Source of the DNA: Alphaproteobacteria bacterium
Lineage (GTDB): Bacteria > Pseudomonadota > Alphaproteobacteria > Micavibrionales > Micavibrionaceae
Assembly: GCA_023384135.1 (NCBI GenBank)
Contig: JAHDXS010000002.1
Coordinates: 434,001 to 498,000 of the forward strand
DNA: 64,000 nucleotides
Reading direction: 5' to 3'
Made by a program: the position numbers and the translations under genes. Positions 16,374 through 25,190 of the stretch are shown piece by piece. The notes under the pieces were generated by a model. It searched no databases. It saw nothing but the letters and a program-made list of their open reading frames with translations, and had not been told where the DNA came from. Within the stretch, counting starts at the first letter, position 1. Each line of letters opens with the position of its first letter.

Positions 16374-17588
16374 ATGACTTCACTCAAACCCAACGCCCTG
16401 ATCATCGGCAGCCCGCTGAACGACCTTCTGCTCGGAACCGCCGGGGCCGACCTCATCGCCGCCGGATACGGTAACGATGCAGTATTCTCCGGCCCGCTCG
16501 GAGATATCGTCGCGGATGGTCCCGGAAACGATCTGCTTGTCGGAGGCCTCGGAAACGATCTCCTGATCGGAGAACGCGACGATGATGCGCTGTTCGGCGG
16601 TTCCGGCAACGACATTCTTTCGGGTGAAAGCGGCAGAGACGCAATCTTCGGCGGACGCGGCAATGATCTCATCGCCGGAGGATTGGGCAACGACTTGCTG
16701 GCAGGCGAACAGGGCGACGACGCGTTGTTCGGCGGCGCAGGGCATGATGTTCTTGCCGGCGGCGAAGGCAACGACCTCTTGGCCGGGGAAATCGGCAATG
16801 ATGCGCTCTTTGGCGGAACTGGAAACGATATTCTCTCTGGCGGCCTTGGCGAAGACTGGCTCGATGGTGAGGATGGGAACGATATTCTCGACGGCGGTGC
16901 CGATAACGATGTTCTGGTCGGCGGCAAAGGAACTGACTTGCTGTTGGGCGGAGCCGGAAACGACCTTCTGGCAGGCGGCGAAGATAACGACGTCCTCGAT
17001 GGCGGAGCCGGAAACGATGCGCTGTTCGGCGAAGCTGGCAACGACATTCTCTCCGGTGGCCTCGGCGAAGATCTCCTCTCCGGCGGTCATGGCGATGACG
17101 CATTGTTCGGCGGCACAAACAACGATGTTCTTGCCGGAAATGAGGGCAACGACCTTCTGGCGGGCGAGGCGGGCGACGACGCCCTGCTCGGAGACGCAGG
17201 CCATGACCTGCTCTCAGGCGGAGCGGGCAACGATTGGCTTTACGGCGGCGCGGACTCCGATATCCTGTTCGGAGACGCGGGGAACGATGTCTTTCTGTTC
17301 ACTGCGGACAGCATCGCCTCGGGCCCGGACCTGATCGGCGACTTCACCAGCGGCGAAGATGTCATCCTTCTGGCCGATCTGATCGACCTCTCGGCATTCG
17401 ACCCCACGCAGGAATCAATCAATGACTATATCGTGACCGGAGAAACCGACGGCAACACGATCATCGGCTTCGACGCCGACGGTGCGGGCGCGGGTTCAGA
17501 GATCCAGTTTGTGGCGGTTCTGTCTGGTGTGACCGGGCTGGGATCGGCCGAAGACATGGTGACGAACGGCAATATAGCCCTCGTTTAA
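16374..17588 (+). CDS. RTX (hemolysin-type calcium-binding repeat) secreted protein
   Basis: 404 residues, almost all RTX nonapeptides of the pattern GxGNDxLxGG, about 30 of them from residue 10 to 305; each pair forms a calcium-binding beta-roll turn. The last 95 residues (NDVFLFTADSIASGPDLIGD, then DLIDLSAF and a short hydrophobic end NIALV) resemble the C-terminal type I secretion signal. There is no N-terminal signal peptide and no enzymatic domain, so it may be an adhesin, surface-layer or matrix protein. Ribosome site AGGAG at 16361. No type I exporter lies in the window. Confidence 0.9.
   Translation: MTSLKPNALIIGSPLNDLLLGTAGADLIAAGYGNDAVFSGPLGDIVADGPGNDLLVGGLGNDLLIGERDDDALFGGSGNDILSGESGRDAIFGGRGNDLIAGGLGNDLLAGEQGDDALFGGAGHDVLAGGEGNDLLAGEIGNDALFGGTGNDILSGGLGEDWLDGEDGNDILDGGADNDVLVGGKGTDLLLGGAGNDLLAGGEDNDVLDGGAGNDALFGEAGNDILSGGLGEDLLSGGHGDDALFGGTNNDVLAGNEGNDLLAGEAGDDALLGDAGHDLLSGGAGNDWLYGGADSDILFGDAGNDVFLFTADSIASGPDLIGDFTSGEDVILLADLIDLSAFDPTQESINDYIVTGETDGNTIIGFDADGAGAGSEIQFVAVLSGVTGLGSAEDMVTNGNIALV
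16400..17290 (+). repeat. tandem RTX nonapeptide-coding repeats
   Basis: About thirty 27-base units coding for G-x-G-N-D-x-L-x-G variants. Some longer blocks recur, such as the one coding NDALFGGTGNDILSGGLGED near 16800 and again as NDALFGEAGNDILSGGLGED near 17010, which points to past duplication. The same composition creates a long antisense open frame that is not a gene. Confidence 0.9.
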
Positions 17589-17611
17589 AGAGTTTTCTCT
17601 CTAAATCAACG

Positions 17612-17641
17612 ATGGAGGCGGGCAATCGCCTCCATTTTTTA
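17612..17641 (+). terminator. intrinsic terminator of the RTX gene
   Basis: ATGGAGGCG (17612-17620), 6-base loop, CGCCTCCAT (17627-17635), followed by TTTTTAATTTTT. It is 24 bases after the stop codon. Confidence 0.92.
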
Positions 17642-17756
17642 ATTTTTAAACAATAGCTTAGACCTATAAATCATTTGATTGCCTAAAATAGCCTCAAACC
17701 CGTATAATCGGGAAAATACTAAAAAATAAAAATATTAAAAAATATAGGGTGTATCT

Positions 17757-19328
17757 GTGAGCGGAGCTTCAGGAACAGGCATAGGCGAAAACCCCGCGCA
17801 GGAGCAAATGGCTCCTGAGCAGGGCACGGATGTGCCCGATAAGCCCAAGCCACCTGCCCCACCGACGACGGAGGATCACGGTTATGAGGTCTTCGCCCGC
17901 CCCGACGCCTACGATACGAATATCAAGCCCGGCAACGCCCGGCTTCTGATCCTTGAACCCCGCGCCAGTCTAAACCGCCATGACGACCTGACGGCGCACA
18001 TTGCGCGCCTCTCATCGGAAGACATGGCCCGCAGGCTCGGAACCGAACGCGCACAGATTTTTGTCCGCGAAGGAAATTTAGGCGGCCGCGATTTCATTCC
18101 CCATCTCAATGATTATGACGTGGTAAACTACAGCGTCGGCGCGGATGCGTCGAACTTTGCGGGCATCATGATGGCCTCGGAGGGTGGCAGCAACCCCGCT
18201 GCCAATTTCGCAGGCGTAACCCGGCCAATCATCGTGCAGGCGGTCGGCAATCACGGCAGCGATGGCGGCCAGCTGAGTTTCGGCGCCTACGACCGTGACA
18301 CCACCGAAAACATTCACTTTTATCGCCACACCATTACCGTCGGCGAAGCCACGCGCGGCCCCGATGGACAGGTGACTGTTGACGCGCACAGCGCCAAAGC
18401 AGGCCCGACCTTCGTCGCCCCGAACCGCACCGAAACCGGAACGAGCTTCCTCTATTACGAGGACCTGACACAAGTCAGCCCCGAAGCGCGGGCGGAAGTC
18501 ACCATCGACGCCGATGGCTACGTCTCGAACATTCAAGGCACGTCATTCGCGGCCCCCGACCCTGCCGGCGCGATCGCATCGGCCCGGAACGCCTTTCCGA
18601 ACCTCTCGAACACCGAACTTCTGGCCGCCGCCGTAGCCTCCGCACGGATCCCAAGAGAAGCGGACACAAGCGAAGTCCGCACGAATCCCTCAGGTCTTGA
18701 ATATGGCACGTATAAATGGGGATACGGTGTATTCGACCCCGCCGCCTTCGAGACGAATCTTGAGCGCATGAACGCGATACGCGCCGAACACGGCCCAGAC
18801 GCCGATGCTGAACAAAGCGTCACGGCCTTCAACCGCAGCACCGTGGAACGCGATGGTCAGACCTACCACGCGCATAAATTCACAATAACCAGCGACATGT
18901 CGGTTGAGAAAATCACGCTGGCCGCACAAATGCCTCTGCAAACCCGCCCGCCCAGCCAAATCATTCTGATCAGCCCCTCGGGACAGGAAATTGAAATCCC
19001 AACCTCCGTCGGCCCCGGTACGACCCGCATGACCACCGAAGCCTTCATGGGCGCGGACGCCAAAGGCGAATGGACTGTGCTGATGGCAGGCAATTCAAGG
19101 ATAGCACAGGGTGAAGAACTCTCCCGGATGCATGAAGATATCGGCGCTTACTTCACCGTCTACGGTCAGGAAAAAGGCGCGGACGGCCAGAGCAATATCT
19201 CCCGCCTCTTCGAACAGGTCCGCGACGAACGTGCCGCTGAACTGCAGCCAGTATCAACAGCACCGGCACCCGCAACGCCCGAAGCCCCGGCGAGTTCACC
19301 ACCTCCCGCATTCCCGAATAGACCCTGA
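17757..19328 (+). CDS. subtilase-like (S8) protein with C-terminal P domain
   Basis: 523 residues from a GTG start with only a weak AGGG ribosome site. A proline-rich N-terminus (residues 1-40) precedes the S8-like part: DVVNYSVG near 125, PIIVQAVGNHGSDGG with the oxyanion-hole Asn near 165, and GTSFAAPDPAGAIASA near 260 with the catalytic Ser. The usual DTG and HGT blocks of the Asp and His are not recognisable, so activity is doubtful. Residues about 365-445 resemble a proprotein-convertase P domain (ITSDMSVEKITL, LISPSGQEIEI, GEWTVLMAGN). The C-terminus is Pro/Ala-rich. No signal peptide; type I secretion or cytoplasmic location are both open. Confidence 0.75.
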   Translation: MSGASGTGIGENPAQEQMAPEQGTDVPDKPKPPAPPTTEDHGYEVFARPDAYDTNIKPGNARLLILEPRASLNRHDDLTAHIARLSSEDMARRLGTERAQIFVREGNLGGRDFIPHLNDYDVVNYSVGADASNFAGIMMASEGGSNPAANFAGVTRPIIVQAVGNHGSDGGQLSFGAYDRDTTENIHFYRHTITVGEATRGPDGQVTVDAHSAKAGPTFVAPNRTETGTSFLYYEDLTQVSPEARAEVTIDADGYVSNIQGTSFAAPDPAGAIASARNAFPNLSNTELLAAAVASARIPREADTSEVRTNPSGLEYGTYKWGYGVFDPAAFETNLERMNAIRAEHGPDADAEQSVTAFNRSTVERDGQTYHAHKFTITSDMSVEKITLAAQMPLQTRPPSQIILISPSGQEIEIPTSVGPGTTRMTTEAFMGADAKGEWTVLMAGNSRIAQGEELSRMHEDIGAYFTVYGQEKGADGQSNISRLFEQVRDERAAELQPVSTAPAPATPEAPASSPPPAFPNRP

Positions 19329-19333
19329 CCGGA

Positions 19334-20275
19334 TCAGGTCTTCTTTTTTCTGGCTTTGGAAGTTTGCGTGACCTTAGCTTTTTTCGCTTTAGGAACAAAA
19401 GCGTTCTGCTCGATATGCTTTATCATAAGCCCGGCAATATCAATGCCCGTAGTCGCCTCAACACCCTCAAGCCCGGGAGACGCATTGACTTCAAGAACCT
19501 TTGGCCCCTCTTTTGAACGGATCATGTCGACGCCGCACACCTTGAGGCCGACAAGACTGGCCGAGACAATCGCCATCCGTCGCTCTTGATCGGTGATCTG
19601 AACCTTATGCCCCGAACCACCGAGATGAATATTCGCGCGAAACTCGCCCTTCGCCGCTCGTCGTTCCATCGAGGCCACAACCTTCCCACCGATCACAAAG
19701 CACCGCAGATCGACGCCCTTGGACTCTTTGATAAACTCCTGAACAAGAATGTTGGCTTTAAGGCTCTTGAACGCATTAATCACGCTTTCCGCAGCCTTTT
19801 CCGTCTCCGCAAGAACGACCCCTTTACCCTGCGTTCCTTCTAGTAGCTTAATCACCACGGGCGCGCCGCCCACCATCTTTATAAGATCCTTGGTATCAAG
19901 CGGGGAATTGGCAAAACCCGTCTTAGGAATGTTGATATGCTTATCGCTGCACAACATCTGCAAAGTCCGAAGCTTGTCCTGCGCACGGGTAATAGATATC
20001 GGACCGTTCAAACAGTACGAATCCTGCAACTCAAATTGTCTTAAAACCGCGCAGCCATAAAACGTCATCGAAGGTCTAACGCGGGGAATGACTGCGTCGA
20101 ACCGCTCTAGAATCTCCCCGCCCCGATAATGGATTTCCGGCTTGCGGGCAGTAATATCCATATAGCAGTTTTTAATAGCGATAAAACTCATCTCGTGACC
20201 GCGCGCTTCCCCGGCCTCCATCAGCCGCCGGTTGGAATAAAGCTCGGGATTGCTGGCAAGAACGGCAATTCTCAT
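19334..20275 (-). CDS. rimK: RimK-type ribosomal protein S6 / peptide glutamate ligase
   Basis: 313 residues from the ATG at 20275, preferred over an upstream in-frame extension because [20 protein letters not shown] is the typical RimK start and AAAGGT precedes it. ATP-grasp landmarks: [76 protein letters not shown] and the metal end [11 protein letters not shown]. RimK adds glutamates to the C-terminus of ribosomal protein S6. A lysine-rich tail ([15 protein letters not shown]) is present. It follows rimB by 19 bases, as in known rim operons. Confidence 0.93.
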   Translation of the reverse strand: MRIAVLASNPELYSNRRLMEAGEARGHEMSFIAIKNCYMDITARKPEIHYRGGEILERFDAVIPRVRPSMTFYGCAVLRQFELQDSYCLNGPISITRAQDKLRTLQMLCSDKHINIPKTGFANSPLDTKDLIKMVGGAPVVIKLLEGTQGKGVVLAETEKAAESVINAFKSLKANILVQEFIKESKGVDLRCFVIGGKVVASMERRAAKGEFRANIHLGGSGHKVQITDQERRMAIVSASLVGLKVCGVDMIRSKEGPKVLEVNASPGLEGVEATTGIDIAGLMIKHIEQNAFVPKAKKAKVTQTSKARKKKT

Positions 20276-20294
20276 GAATGGACCTTTTTTATTG

Positions 20295-20801
20295 TTAATC
20301 GTAAAGTGAAGACATATCGGAAATATTCCCCAACACAAGGCTTTTGGCCGGATCAACGACAAACCGGGCCTTCTTCAAAGCTTCGCGCCCCAAAAGCATC
20401 CGAAAGCGCATCTTATGGCGTGACGTAAGCGTCACCTCAGCCGAAATAGGACACCCTGCAAAAACGAGTGTGGTTCGGATAACACAGCGGTTTTCCCGCT
20501 CTCCGTTGGAACTGATAACTGTGCGTTTCTGGACCAAAGGAGCAACGCATTCACGTATGATCTGATTGTTTCGCTGCAATGGATGAATTTTAAATCGCAC
20601 ATACTTATGCTCGCCCTTCTTGAAAACCTGAATATCAAAAGCGTGAAGGGCGGACGTCCGCGCACCGGTATCAATCCGGGCTTTAACAGCCGGAAGACCG
20701 AGATCCGGTAAGGCACACCACTCGGACCGACCGATCAGGGTCTTTCCGCTACGCGGATTGCTTTTCTCTTTAGTCTTATTTTTGACCGGATCCTTAGACA
20801 C
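20295..20801 (-). CDS. rimB: RimB-like retropepsin-type protein (ATP-dependent zinc protease family)
   Basis: 168 residues, GTG start with AGGG 7 bases upstream. The aspartic-protease-like motif [14 protein letters not shown] (near residue 43) is typical of the family long named ATP-dependent zinc protease and includes RimB, which removes or limits the glutamates added by RimK. Other family blocks: [43 protein letters not shown]. The gene directly precedes rimK on the same strand, matching the rimB-rimK pairing in pseudomonads. No rimA is evident here. Confidence 0.88.
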   Translation of the reverse strand: MSKDPVKNKTKEKSNPRSGKTLIGRSEWCALPDLGLPAVKARIDTGARTSALHAFDIQVFKKGEHKYVRFKIHPLQRNNQIIRECVAPLVQKRTVISSNGERENRCVIRTTLVFAGCPISAEVTLTSRHKMRFRMLLGREALKKARFVVDPAKSLVLGNISDMSSLYD

Positions 20802-20972
20802 GATAAAACCCTCATCCCCCCTCTACTTATACCGGACTGCACGGACTATGAACCAAACCGCGAACAGTCTCAAGACGTTAACATACATGCATGGATCAAC
20901 GGAGAAAAAACCGTGCCCTGAAGCCCTATTCGGGGTAAAATAGACAGAAGCATATTCACGGAAAAGGACTCT

Positions 20973-21422
20973 ATGAAGCTGAAGAAAAAAATAAAAAAGC
21001 TGAACCCGTTCAAACGGATACGCGCAAAGCGTGAACACCTTCGCGCGGGTGATGTGATCTACACGCCGCTTTATGGAGTATGGCGACACTACGGCATCGT
21101 GATTGAAGAATGCGCAAAGGGTAACCACACCGTGCGCACCGTCCACAGAGACCGGGAAGCCCCGCTTGAACAAACGCTTGAAGAGTTTTCGTCAGGGAAA
21201 CGCATTTACAGGCAAGGACATAAGACCGGAAGACCGGAAAGCGCACAAAGAGCGCGCCAGGAAGAACGGTTTAGCTACAATCTGTTCCTGAATAACTGCG
21301 AAAACTTCGTGCGCCGCGCCGAAGGAAAAAAAGACGTGAGCCTTCAGGTCGTTGTAGGGCTGGGAACGCTTGCCGCCACAATCGGGCTAGCGATTATAAG
21401 GAAACGCCTGCCACGCATCTAA
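20973..21422 (+). CDS. LRAT/NlpC-P60-like (permuted papain-fold) protein
   Basis: 149 residues. The core LRAGDVIYTPLYGVWRHYGI provides the catalytic His of the LRAT family and LNNCENFVRRAEG (near 113) the Cys, close to the eukaryotic NCEHFV motif. LRAT-like enzymes act as acyltransferases or phospholipases through a Cys-His pair. The N-terminus is very basic (MKLKKKIKKLNPFKRIRAKR) and the C-terminus has one hydrophobic helix (VVVGLGTLAATIGLAII), so it is probably membrane-attached. AAGGA precedes the ATG. It ends 2 bases before the stop of the convergent Sel1-like gene. Confidence 0.8.
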   Translation: MKLKKKIKKLNPFKRIRAKREHLRAGDVIYTPLYGVWRHYGIVIEECAKGNHTVRTVHRDREAPLEQTLEEFSSGKRIYRQGHKTGRPESAQRARQEERFSYNLFLNNCENFVRRAEGKKDVSLQVVVGLGTLAATIGLAIIRKRLPRI

Positions 21423-21424
21423 CC

Positions 21425-21931
21425 CTAATTCTGTGCTTTTTGGGATGCGTTATATTGATCCAGCCAGTTTATAGCCGGAGGAAATTCATGATCGGCGGCA
21501 AACTTCATCCACAAAAGGCACTCGTCTTTCGGTCGCTCGCCCCACTCGCCAGACAGGCATCCCAAGGCAAGCCTGTACTCGTTTTGCCCCCTGACGCAAC
21601 CGCTTATACCGGTACATTCAAACCAGCTTGTGGCGAGCATTTTATCTTTGGGAACGCCCAACCCTAAAGCCATTATTACACCGATCTGAAAACGTGACTC
21701 GCTATGACCGTCCTTGGCATGAGGAAGAATTTTTTCGAACGCTGCGACATAGTTCTTGGCGTGGAATTCCTTTGAGGCCTCGTTAATCTCAATCATGGTT
21801 TTGAAGTAAAAGAAAGCACCCCAGGCCACGTAGGCAAACACCAGAACGGCAAAAAACTTCACGACGAAGTTGTCTTTTAAGAATATGTCTATAAAGGCGG
21901 GCGATTTAGGCGGCTGCTGCATAGGTTTCAT
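21425..21931 (-). CDS. membrane-anchored Sel1-like repeat protein
   Basis: 168 residues. One N-terminal transmembrane helix (FVVKFFAVLVFAYVAWGAFF), then a region with Sel1/TPR-like spacing: YVAAFEKILPHAKDGHSESR, FQIGVIMALGLGVPKDKMLA and CLLWMKFAADHEFPPAINWL. Such proteins act as scaffolds in the envelope. Four cysteines lie in the middle (FECTGISGC, LGCLSG, ECLLW), possibly as disulfides. No closer assignment. Confidence 0.7.
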   Translation of the reverse strand: MKPMQQPPKSPAFIDIFLKDNFVVKFFAVLVFAYVAWGAFFYFKTMIEINEASKEFHAKNYVAAFEKILPHAKDGHSESRFQIGVIMALGLGVPKDKMLATSWFECTGISGCVRGQNEYRLALGCLSGEWGERPKDECLLWMKFAADHEFPPAINWLDQYNASQKAQN

Positions 21932-21991
21932 ACTGACATAAAAGTTCTTAACGGCAAGTATCTAATGGTAATTTCCCCACATTGTTTTCAT

Positions 21992-22027
21992 AAAAAAAGC
22001 CCCCCGATGGCTATCGGAGGGCTTTTT
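21992..22027. terminator. bidirectional intrinsic terminator
   Basis: AGCCCCCCGAT (21998-22008) and ATCGGAGGGCT (22013-22023) form an 11-bp stem with one G-U-type mismatch. A-run before and T-run after make it usable from both strands; on the minus strand it terminates ompW. Confidence 0.9.
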
Positions 22028-22046
22028 GCTTAAGAGGAGAGAAAAG

Positions 22047-22682
22047 CTAGAATCTGTAGGAAACCCCGGCACCGACGATCCACGGATCCATGTCGATATC
22101 GGCTTGAATGGCTCCGTTATTCAGGCTGGCATCAACATTCAGCCAGAGCTTCTTGACATCAAGGTTGACGCCCCAATGTTCGTTTATCCAGTAGTCCGCT
22201 CCCGCCTGCAGCCCGTACCCAACGCCGTTATCGACGTTCAGATCAGTAAAACCGCTAGCCGTATCTTCACCATAGAAAACCGAGTAATTCAAACCCGCGC
22301 CGACATAAGGGCTGAACGCATTATCAGGCGTAAAGTGGTACTGAAGCATAACCGTCGGTGGCAGAACCCACGCCTTACCGAGATCGACATTTCCGGTGTA
22401 ATCTATATCGTGCTTCGAAGTCGCAGCGATCAACTCAGCCGCAATATGCGGCGTAAAGAAATACGTAAAATCGACTTCGGGCGTGATAGCGTAATCCGCA
22501 TCAACTTCACCGCCGATATTCACGCTGGAATCCACATCCGGAATAACGTCGATCGCGCGGACGCGGATCTGAAAACGCTCCTTGGACCAAGGGCCACCCA
22601 AATCCTTCGCATAAGCGGGCGTTGAGATAACCACGGCAGCCGCGCCAAGCGCCAAACCGGAATATAAAAGTGCCTTTTTCAT
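22047..22682 (-). CDS. ompW: OmpW-family outer membrane protein
   Basis: 211 residues from the ATG at 22682, chosen because AGGAGGTTCTC lies just upstream and the peptide then begins with a clean signal sequence (MKKALLYSGLALGAAAVVIS, cleavage after AYA). The mature part is an eight-strand beta-barrel: RFQIRVRAIDVIPD, YFFTPHIAAELIAATSKHD, PPTVMLQYHFTPD, FSPYVGAGLNYSVFYG and the terminal aromatic SYRF. OmpW forms a narrow hydrophobic channel, and in E. coli it is tied to oxygen and stress regulation. It stands alone, downstream of ccoS. Confidence 0.93.
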   Translation of the reverse strand: MKKALLYSGLALGAAAVVISTPAYAKDLGGPWSKERFQIRVRAIDVIPDVDSSVNIGGEVDADYAITPEVDFTYFFTPHIAAELIAATSKHDIDYTGNVDLGKAWVLPPTVMLQYHFTPDNAFSPYVGAGLNYSVFYGEDTASGFTDLNVDNGVGYGLQAGADYWINEHWGVNLDVKKLWLNVDASLNNGAIQADIDMDPWIVGAGVSYRF

Positions 22683-22764
22683 GAGAACCTCCTGAACTCT
22701 GCGGAACAAGCTCCACGGCCGCACTATCCTCCAAAGCGCCTTGAAACAACTTGATTTTTATTAA

Positions 22765-22962
22765 TCAGGACGGTTTTTTATCAGAAATTTGCAGGTCTTT
22801 TTTAGGCTTTTCAGGAAGCGGCTCATCTTCGTCTATAAGGATGCGTAAACTCGCCCCCTCCAGATCGTCATATTGACCGCTGCGGATGCTCCAGATAAAC
22901 GCCCCTAGCCCAAGAACGCCGAGAAAGAGGGCAATGGGGATCAAATAAATCAAAACACTCAT
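22765..22962 (-). CDS. ccoS: cbb3 oxidase maturation protein CcoS
   Basis: 65 residues with one N-terminal transmembrane helix (LIYLIPIALFLGVLGLGAFI) and the family pattern WSIRSGQYDDLEG near residue 24. CcoS is needed to insert heme and copper cofactors into CcoN. Last gene of the oxidase cluster; overlaps the ccoI stop by 4 bases. Confidence 0.93.
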   Translation of the reverse strand: MSVLIYLIPIALFLGVLGLGAFIWSIRSGQYDDLEGASLRILIDEDEPLPEKPKKDLQISDKKPS

Positions 22963-25190
22963 ATCCTGGCCTTAAGACGGAAAGAGTTGGCAATAACGAC
23001 CAAAGACGATCCCGACATCGCGATCGCCGCGACCATAGGCGTGACCATCCCGGCAAAACCAAGCGGAACGGCAATTAAATTATAAACCATGGCCAGAATG
23101 AAGTTCTCACGCACCAGCTTTTGCGAAAAAATAGCAACCGAACGAACCTTTAGCACGGGGGAGAGTTTATCGCCCATGAACACAATATCCGCCGCGCTTT
23201 GCGCCATATCGACCGCCGTCCCCGGCGCCATGGAAACGTCCGCACCGGCCAAGACAGGCGCATCGTTCAGACCGTCCCCGACCATCAGGACGAAGCGCCC
23301 CTGCCGCTTAAGACTCATGAGAATTTCATACTTTTCAGGCGGCGTTTTTTCCGCAAAGACGTTAGCCTCAGGAATTCCAGCACGCTGGGCCATTTCACGG
23401 GCCACATCCGCCCGGTCGCCGGAAACCAGATAAACCTTAAGCCCATCGGCAATCAAACCTTTGACCGTCTCCTCAGCATCACTGCGTAAAGTATCAGAAA
23501 AGCCAAACCGGACAGGATCCCGGCCTTCGACGGCCAGCCACAACTCCGGCCCTTGAGCGGCCGCAGCCTGTTCATCCCCGCACCAACGACGACTCCCTAT
23601 ACGAACAGCGCGGCCCTCATAGACGGCGGACAGCCCTTTGCCGGAAATTTCCTGAACGTCTTCAAACCGCAGACGAGGCCCTTCATAAGCCGACGCCAGC
23701 GCCTTTGAGAGCGGATGACGGCTCTGCGAAGCAAGCGAGGCCGCCAGCTGCAAATCCTCTTGCGCATGAGTCTTGGAAACCAGTTCCGGCCAGCCGTACG
23801 TCAAGGTGCCCGTCTTGTCGAAAAAGACCGTGTCCGCCTTAGCCAACCGTTCCAGCGCATCGCCGGATTTAACCAGAACACGCGATTTCATCAATCGGCC
23901 CGTCGCAAGAACCTGCACGACCGGAACGGCAAGCCCCAGCGCACACGGGCAGGTAATGATTAGCACAGTGACAGAGATCATCAGCGCATCCTGCCACGCA
24001 ATTCCGATAATGCCCCACCACAGGATAAACGCCGCCAGCGCCAGCGTATGAACGACCGGAGTATACATCCTCGCCACCCGGTCGGCCAGCCGCACATAGG
24101 CCGCCTGTCCCTGCTCCGCCTGCTCCATAAGGCGAACGATATCCGACAGCAGCGAATCCTCCGCCGCCTTGGAAACACGGATGGTTACAGGACCGGACAG
24201 GTTAATCGTTCCCCCATAAACCTCCTGCCCCACCTCCACTGTGCGCGGCATCGTCTCCCCGGTTACCAGCGACGTATCGACCTCTGCCGTGCCGCTCTCG
24301 ACGATCCCGTCTACGGGAAACTTCTCGCCCGCGCTGACCAGCACGCGCATATCTTCGATCAAATCGCGGATCGGTACGGTGCGTATCTGCCCGTCTTCCT
24401 CGACCTGCGCGAACCCCGACAAGGTTGAAAGCAAGTCTGTCGCCGCGCTGCGGGCACTCCTCCGGGCGCGAAAATCCAGATAGCGCCCGATCAGAAGAAA
24501 GAACAGAAGCATCACCGCAGAGTCGAAATAAACGTGCTCCGCGTGGCGCATCGTCTCGAAAACACTCATCCCGCAGGCCAGAATGACCCCAACGGAAATC
24601 GGCACATCCATGTTCGTATGGCCGTGCGACAGCGCTTTGAACGCGGAACGGAAGAACGGCCGGCCGGAAAAGATGACGGCGGGAATGGCAATCAGCGCGG
24701 ATATCCAGTGCAGGAAATCCCGCGTAGCCAGCCCCATCGTCTCGATATCCGTGGTCCACAGGCCAGCAGAGAGCAACATAATATTGCCCATCGCAAACCC
24801 AGACACGCCGACGCACAGGAGAAGAAACCTCTCCTCCTCGGTTTCCTCCTTGTCGGAGCGGCTGTCAAAGGGTCGCACCTCATAACCCAGCCTTTTGATC
24901 AAAGAAACCAGCTCGTTGGCATAGGCGTTCTCACCGATCCAGCGTATGACCAACCGCCGGGTGGAAAAATTCACGCGGGCGCTCTCGACCCCGGGACGCC
25001 CGAGAAGAGAAGACTCGATCTTTTGAATGCAACCGGCGCAATGTACACCGCCGACCATGACTTCAAGAGACAACTGTCCATCCGCTGTCGGACGGACCAA
25101 GGACTCGTACCCTCCAACGATATCGTTGGCGGGCTCGGGCTTTACTCCGTCACGAGCCTGTAGGTTGTTCGATAGGTTTGGTTGTCCCAT
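22959..25190 (-). CDS. ccoI: copper-transporting P1B-ATPase CcoI (FixI)
   Basis: 743 residues. N-terminal heavy-metal-associated domain with GGVHCAGCIQ (near 47). Then the transmembrane region with the CPC metal site in ITCPCALGLAVP, the phosphorylation site FDKTGTLT, the HP motif SRHPLSKAL and the hinge MVGDGLNDAPVLAGAD. CcoI is the copper exporter that supplies the CuB centre of the cbb3 oxidase rather than general copper resistance. The start overlaps the end of ccoH by 49 bases, suggesting translational coupling. Confidence 0.95.
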   Translation of the reverse strand: MGQPNLSNNLQARDGVKPEPANDIVGGYESLVRPTADGQLSLEVMVGGVHCAGCIQKIESSLLGRPGVESARVNFSTRRLVIRWIGENAYANELVSLIKRLGYEVRPFDSRSDKEETEEERFLLLCVGVSGFAMGNIMLLSAGLWTTDIETMGLATRDFLHWISALIAIPAVIFSGRPFFRSAFKALSHGHTNMDVPISVGVILACGMSVFETMRHAEHVYFDSAVMLLFFLLIGRYLDFRARRSARSAATDLLSTLSGFAQVEEDGQIRTVPIRDLIEDMRVLVSAGEKFPVDGIVESGTAEVDTSLVTGETMPRTVEVGQEVYGGTINLSGPVTIRVSKAAEDSLLSDIVRLMEQAEQGQAAYVRLADRVARMYTPVVHTLALAAFILWWGIIGIAWQDALMISVTVLIITCPCALGLAVPVVQVLATGRLMKSRVLVKSGDALERLAKADTVFFDKTGTLTYGWPELVSKTHAQEDLQLAASLASQSRHPLSKALASAYEGPRLRFEDVQEISGKGLSAVYEGRAVRIGSRRWCGDEQAAAAQGPELWLAVEGRDPVRFGFSDTLRSDAEETVKGLIADGLKVYLVSGDRADVAREMAQRAGIPEANVFAEKTPPEKYEILMSLKRQGRFVLMVGDGLNDAPVLAGADVSMAPGTAVDMAQSAADIVFMGDKLSPVLKVRSVAIFSQKLVRENFILAMVYNLIAVPLGFAGMVTPMVAAIAMSGSSLVVIANSFRLKARI

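Noticed and set aside
16380-17204. Long minus-strand open frame across the RTX gene
   Set aside because: It is the antisense of the 27-base RTX repeats; the low-complexity composition avoids stops. The plus strand has the calcium-repeat protein with ribosome site and terminator.
16400-17290. Possible CRISPR or satellite array
   Set aside because: Units are coding nonapeptide repeats without constant repeat and unique spacer structure.
22695-22764. TTGAT and ATCAG near ompW as a second Fnr box
   Set aside because: The half-sites are eight rather than four bases apart and do not fit the Fnr spacing.
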